Below are positions 60,844 to 64,000 of a stretch of DNA of 64,000 bases, in pieces. This DNA comes from Salinibacterium sp. SWN248 (GTDB lineage Bacteria > Actinomycetota > Actinomycetes > Actinomycetales > Microbacteriaceae). Below the pieces are notes generated by a model, which did no database searches, was not told where the DNA came from, and saw only the letters and a list, made by a program, of their open reading frames with translations. A program made the translations under genes and the position numbers. Each line of letters begins with the position of its first letter. Position 1 is the first letter of the stretch. The stretch is taken from assembly GCF_015864575.1 (NCBI RefSeq), contig NZ_JADYWW010000001.1:372001-436000 (forward strand), written 5' to 3'.

Positions 60844-61986
60844 ATGAAGTTCACCAAACGCCGCGCACTCGCGGCTGGAGCGTTCGCCGTAACGGCAGCG
60901 GTCCTCCTCGCAGCATGCTCCACCGCCGAAGAGCCCACCAGCGAATCTGGCGAAGCCCTCACCGAAGTGAAGCTCCAACTCCAGTGGCTCCCTCAGGGAC
61001 AGTTCGCTGGCTACTTCGCCGCAGCCGATCAGGGCTACTTTGAAGACGAAGGCCTCAGCGTCGAAATCATCCCGTCGGGTGGCGACATCGTTCCGCAAGA
61101 CGCTCTCGCCAACGGCGACGTTGACTACGCCGTAGCCTGGGTTCCCAAGGTTCTTGGCTCCATCGAGCAGGGCGCCAACCTCACCGACATTGCTCAGATT
61201 TTCCAGAAGTCGGGCACCCTTCAGGTGTCGTGGGCTGACTCGGGCATTGACTCCGTCGCTGACTTCGAGGGCAAGAAGATTGGCTCGTGGGGCTTCGGAA
61301 ACGAGTGGGAGATCTTCGCAGCAATGGCTGCTGAAGGACTCGACTCCTCGACTGTGCAGATCATCACGCAGGACTTCAACATGAACGCGTTCCTGCAGGG
61401 CGACATCGACGCCGCACAGGCCATGACGTACAACGAGTACGCTCAGCTGCTTGAGTCGACCGACCCTGACACCGGAGAGCTGTACCAGCCTGAAGACTTC
61501 AACGTCATCAGCTACGAAGACACCGTTGGCGCCATGCTCCAGGATGCAATCTGGGCTGACACCGAGCGTCTCGACAGCGACGAGGACTACCAGGAGACCA
61601 CGGTCAAGTTCCTCAAGGCTGTAGTCAAGGGCTGGATCTACTCCGCTGAGAACCCTGAATCTGCTGCCGAAGGCACCGTTGCTGCTGGTTCCGGTTGGGG
61701 CCCCAGCCACGAACTGTGGATGGTCAACGAGACTAACAAGCTGATCTGGCCGGCCGACAACGGCATCGGCGTTATCGATGAAGCCGCGTGGGACCGCACC
61801 GTTGAAGGCGCCATCAGCGCCGTCAACGAGACGGGTGCAAGCCCCATCACCACGGCACCGCCGGCAACGGCATGGTCGAACGACTGGATCATGAAGGCAC
61901 TTGAAGAGCTCGAAGCCGAGGGCGTAGACACCACCGGTTCCAGCTTCAGCCCGATCGACGTCACCCTCCTTGAGGGCGGCAACTAG
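60844..61986 (+). CDS. THI5/NMT1-like ABC substrate-binding lipoprotein
   Basis: A 380-residue lipoprotein, lipobox VLLAAC (Cys 25). The mature start VKLQLQWLPQGQFAGYFAAA and DQGYFEDEGLSVEIIPSGGD are the signature of THI5-like proteins that bind pyrimidines such as HMP and related rings; WAVSWADSGI-type residues and GKKIGSWGFGNEWEIFA follow. Given its neighbours, a pyrimidine or hydantoin ligand is inferred. GGAAGG precedes ATG 60844. A strong terminator follows. Confidence 0.9.
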   Translation: MKFTKRRALAAGAFAVTAAVLLAACSTAEEPTSESGEALTEVKLQLQWLPQGQFAGYFAAADQGYFEDEGLSVEIIPSGGDIVPQDALANGDVDYAVAWVPKVLGSIEQGANLTDIAQIFQKSGTLQVSWADSGIDSVADFEGKKIGSWGFGNEWEIFAAMAAEGLDSSTVQIITQDFNMNAFLQGDIDAAQAMTYNEYAQLLESTDPDTGELYQPEDFNVISYEDTVGAMLQDAIWADTERLDSDEDYQETTVKFLKAVVKGWIYSAENPESAAEGTVAAGSGWGPSHELWMVNETNKLIWPADNGIGVIDEAAWDRTVEGAISAVNETGASPITTAPPATAWSNDWIMKALEELEAEGVDTTGSSFSPIDVTLLEGGN

Positions 61987-62010
61987 TCACACTGAATACC
62001 CGCTAGTCGG

Positions 62011-62040
62011 ATGCCGCCCTTACGCTTGTGAGGGCGGCAT
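62011..62040 (+). terminator. Terminator after THI5-like binding-protein gene
   Basis: A 10-bp perfect stem (ATGCCGCCCT / AGGGCGGCAT) with a 10-base loop followed by TCGTT, 24 bp after the stop. It probably ends the LLM-ABC operon or reduces read-through into the aminotransferase. Confidence 0.85.
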
Positions 62041-62124
62041 TCGTTGCATTCACGGCGCCACACCAGCGCCCCGCACCACCTTCTCACCATCTCATTGCCA
62101 CCCCGGATCGAAAGGCCTCGTGCC

Positions 62125-63450
62125 ATGACCGAGCAGAACACCCCCGACCTCGATGCCTACGCACTCGAGCTCGATCAGGCGCACATCTTTCATTCGTGGT
62201 CGGCGCAGACTCCCGCCCATGCTGCGGCCGTGAGTATCAAGAGTGGGCTCGGCACTCGCGTGTGGGATCACGCCGGAAACGAATATCTCGACTTTTCTAG
62301 CCAGCACGTCAATGTGAATTTGGGGCACCAGCATCCGGCCCTGCTTGAAGCTATTCGGGTGCAGTCTCAGTTGCTCGCAACAATCTCACCGCCCACCGCC
62401 AACATCACACGGGGCGAGGCGGCGAAGCGATTGGCTGCCATTGCGCCCGAGGGGTTCAACCGCGTGTTCTTTACGAATGGCGGCTCTGACGCCAACGAGA
62501 TTGCAATGCGGATGGCGCGGCTCTACACCGGGCGCGACAAGATTCTCTCGGCGTACCGCTCGTATCACGGCAACACCGGCAGCAGCATTGTGGCCACGGG
62601 CGACCCGCGTCGCATCCCCAACGAGTTCGCTCGCGGCCACGTGCACTTCTTCGGCCCTTACCTGTATCGCTCCGAGTTCTGGGCGACGACGCCCGAGCAA
62701 GAAAGCAAACGTGCGCTGCAGCACTTGCGGCGCGTCATCGAAGCGGAAGGGGCGGAGTCGATCGCGGCCGTGCTGCTCGAGCCGATTCCCGGCACTCCGG
62801 GCATTTTGGTGCCGCCGCCCGGCTACCTCGCTGGCGTGCGCGAACTGTGTGATCAGCACGGCATCCTGCTGATCTTCGACGAAGTGATGTGTGGCTTTGG
62901 GCGCACCGGCGAGTGGTTCGCCTTCGACGCCTTCGATGCGCGGCCCGACCTCATCACCTTCGCCAAGGGAGTGAACTCGGGCTACGTTCCCATCGGCGGT
63001 GTGATCATCGACGACCCGATTGCGGCGCACTTCAACGACCGGGTGTTCCCCGGCGGGCTGACGTACTCGGGGCATCCGCTGGCTGCCGCCACCGTCGTAG
63101 CCTCACTCGACACGATCGCCTCCGAAGGTGTTCTTGAGCACGTGCGCGATATCTCGGAGAACCACCTCGGGCCGGCGCTTGAGGCTCTGGCCGAACGGCA
63201 TCCGTCGATCGGTGAAGTGCGCGGTCGCGGAGTGTTCTGGGCTCTCGAGCTCGTGACCGATCGGGCGACCCGTGAACCCGTGCCGGCCGCAACGATGGGG
63301 CGCATTCGGGCTGGCCTCGTGGAACGCGGTCTGCTGCCCTTTGTGGCGGAGAACCGCATCCATGTGTTGCCGCCGTGTGTCGTCACGCCTGCCGAAATCG
63401 CTGAGGCGATGGAGATCTACGATGCGGTGCTGACGCTCGAATTGGGGTAA
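62125..63450 (+). CDS. Class III (omega) aminotransferase
   Basis: A 441-residue PLP enzyme of the aspartate-aminotransferase-superfamily class III group. Seen: FFTNGGSDANEIAMRMARLY, YRSYHGNTGSS, FDEVMCGFGRTGEWFAFD with D252 for the PLP pyridine nitrogen, and FAKGVNSGYVPIGGV with Schiff-base K281. Family members include beta-alanine:pyruvate and taurine:pyruvate transaminases. Downstream of the pyrimidine genes it would convert beta-alanine to malonate semialdehyde. GAAAGG precedes the ATG 62125; earlier in-frame starts lie in the terminator. Confidence 0.88.
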   Translation: MTEQNTPDLDAYALELDQAHIFHSWSAQTPAHAAAVSIKSGLGTRVWDHAGNEYLDFSSQHVNVNLGHQHPALLEAIRVQSQLLATISPPTANITRGEAAKRLAAIAPEGFNRVFFTNGGSDANEIAMRMARLYTGRDKILSAYRSYHGNTGSSIVATGDPRRIPNEFARGHVHFFGPYLYRSEFWATTPEQESKRALQHLRRVIEAEGAESIAAVLLEPIPGTPGILVPPPGYLAGVRELCDQHGILLIFDEVMCGFGRTGEWFAFDAFDARPDLITFAKGVNSGYVPIGGVIIDDPIAAHFNDRVFPGGLTYSGHPLAAATVVASLDTIASEGVLEHVRDISENHLGPALEALAERHPSIGEVRGRGVFWALELVTDRATREPVPAATMGRIRAGLVERGLLPFVAENRIHVLPPCVVTPAEIAEAMEIYDAVLTLELG

Positions 63451-63532
63451 CGCGGGAGCTGTGACACACGGTTCAATCGCGCCGCCGATTCATACACTTG
63501 GGTGAAACTCAATTTATGGGTTCGGTGAGGGG

Positions 63533-63979
63533 ATGACCATGGTCGAAATGAGCGGCACACCTGGAGGGTCGGAAGATCCGCACGAATTGACCAAGGACTA
63601 CGCGGAGCTCGAAGAGTCAGAATTCATGCTCGCCCCGCGCCGGTACGACCCCGACAACCTTGCCGCCGGAAAGAAGCTCAACGTAGCGAAACTGCACAAA
63701 GCTCTCCTCGCCATGGACGAATCCCTCGGTGGTGGTGGCACGATCACCGACCCTGCCGAGTGGGTCACTCAAGAAACCACGGATCTGGCGCTCAGTGATT
63801 TCGCCGGAGTGACGATCTTTGCCGAGGATGGCGCGGTGCGGGCCGTCGCGATCGAATTGGGCTCACCGACTAAGCAACAGTGGAGCACTCTTTACCCGCA
63901 GTTGCGCCGTCTCGCGAGAACTCTCTGGGTGCATTTTGCGCCGGGTGAATCTGAAAGCTGGGCGTCGAATCGGGAGTAG
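63533..63979 (+). CDS. Hypothetical protein, 148 aa
   Basis: A 148-residue protein without signal peptide or membrane helix. A Lys-rich middle part (LAAGKKLNVAKLHKALLAMDE) is followed by a Gly-rich turn and a hydrophobic C-terminal half (LALSDFAGVTIFAEDGAVRA; LYPQLRRLARTLWVHF). GGTGAGGGG directly abuts the first ATG (63533), so ATG 63539 or 63548 may be the true start. I do not recognise a family. Confidence 0.6.
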   Translation: MTMVEMSGTPGGSEDPHELTKDYAELEESEFMLAPRRYDPDNLAAGKKLNVAKLHKALLAMDESLGGGGTITDPAEWVTQETTDLALSDFAGVTIFAEDGAVRAVAIELGSPTKQQWSTLYPQLRRLARTLWVHFAPGESESWASNRE

Positions 63980-64000
63980 CCTTTCTCGAGTCACACGATC

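Noticed and set aside
1-64000. tRNA, rRNA, insertion sequences, integrase or prophage genes
   Set aside because: None seen on reading both strands; no transposase-like protein and no cloverleaf candidates were noticed, though without a search tool a short RNA gene could be missed.

Overview
The window looks like chromosome of a high-GC Gram-positive actinobacterium, most likely a pigmented member of the Microbacteriaceae (order Micrococcales). This is inferred from an HspR/HAIR-controlled dnaK operon, a C50-carotenoid gene set (crtB-crtI-crtYe-crtYf-crtEb), LAFTG wall-sorting tails of the type used by class E sortases, many GTG starts, and many genes whose ATG lies only 5-8 bases after a -10-like hexamer, as in leaderless mRNAs. 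I saw no rRNA, tRNA, CRISPR array, insertion sequence or prophage.

Left part (1-16.8 kb): the end of a peroxiredoxin-like gene, a small membrane protein, an SGNH hydrolase and an OsmC protein. A 2-keto-3-deoxygluconate module follows (aldolase and kinase, with a divergent IclR regulator and a three-half-site operator). Next come a DUF3179 protein, an aldo/keto reductase, two TVP38/DedA-type membrane proteins flanking an E. coli YnjBCD-like ABC importer, a CDP-alcohol phosphatidyltransferase, a disulfide oxidoreductase, an FMN-reductase-like protein, a methyltransferase and a Crp/Fnr regulator. Both TVP38 genes and the reductase share one promoter layout.

Middle (16.9-34 kb): three tandem paralogous lipoproteins of an unrecognised family, with a fourth at 25.9 kb. 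Between them is an uptake-and-oxidation cassette: NMT1/THI5-type ABC importer, flavin-dependent monooxygenase, PadR regulator, flavin reductase and stand-alone riboflavin kinase. The ABC promoter and the padR promoter share a 19-bp element. Then dcd, idi and the C50 carotenoid operon (no GGPP synthase gene), a MarR regulator, a PEP-mutase-family enzyme and an MFS transporter.

Right part (34-64 kb): two tandem 7.3-kb genes encode about 2420-residue surface proteins with DUF11-like repeats, eight SdrD-B-like domains with DxNxDG loops, and an LAFTG anchor. Each ends in a closely similar terminator hairpin. The dnaK-grpE-dnaJ-hspR operon follows with two HAIR sites, then a DUF2071 protein. Next is a reductive-pyrimidine-catabolism-like cluster: nitrilase/beta-ureidopropionase, dihydropyrimidinase, an LLM/F420-type oxidoreductase, an ABC importer with two permeases and a THI5-like binding protein, and a class III aminotransferase. 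The cluster has no canonical dihydropyrimidine dehydrogenase, and its leader carries a palindromic operator, an eight-codon mini-ORF and a hairpin. A hypothetical protein closes the window.
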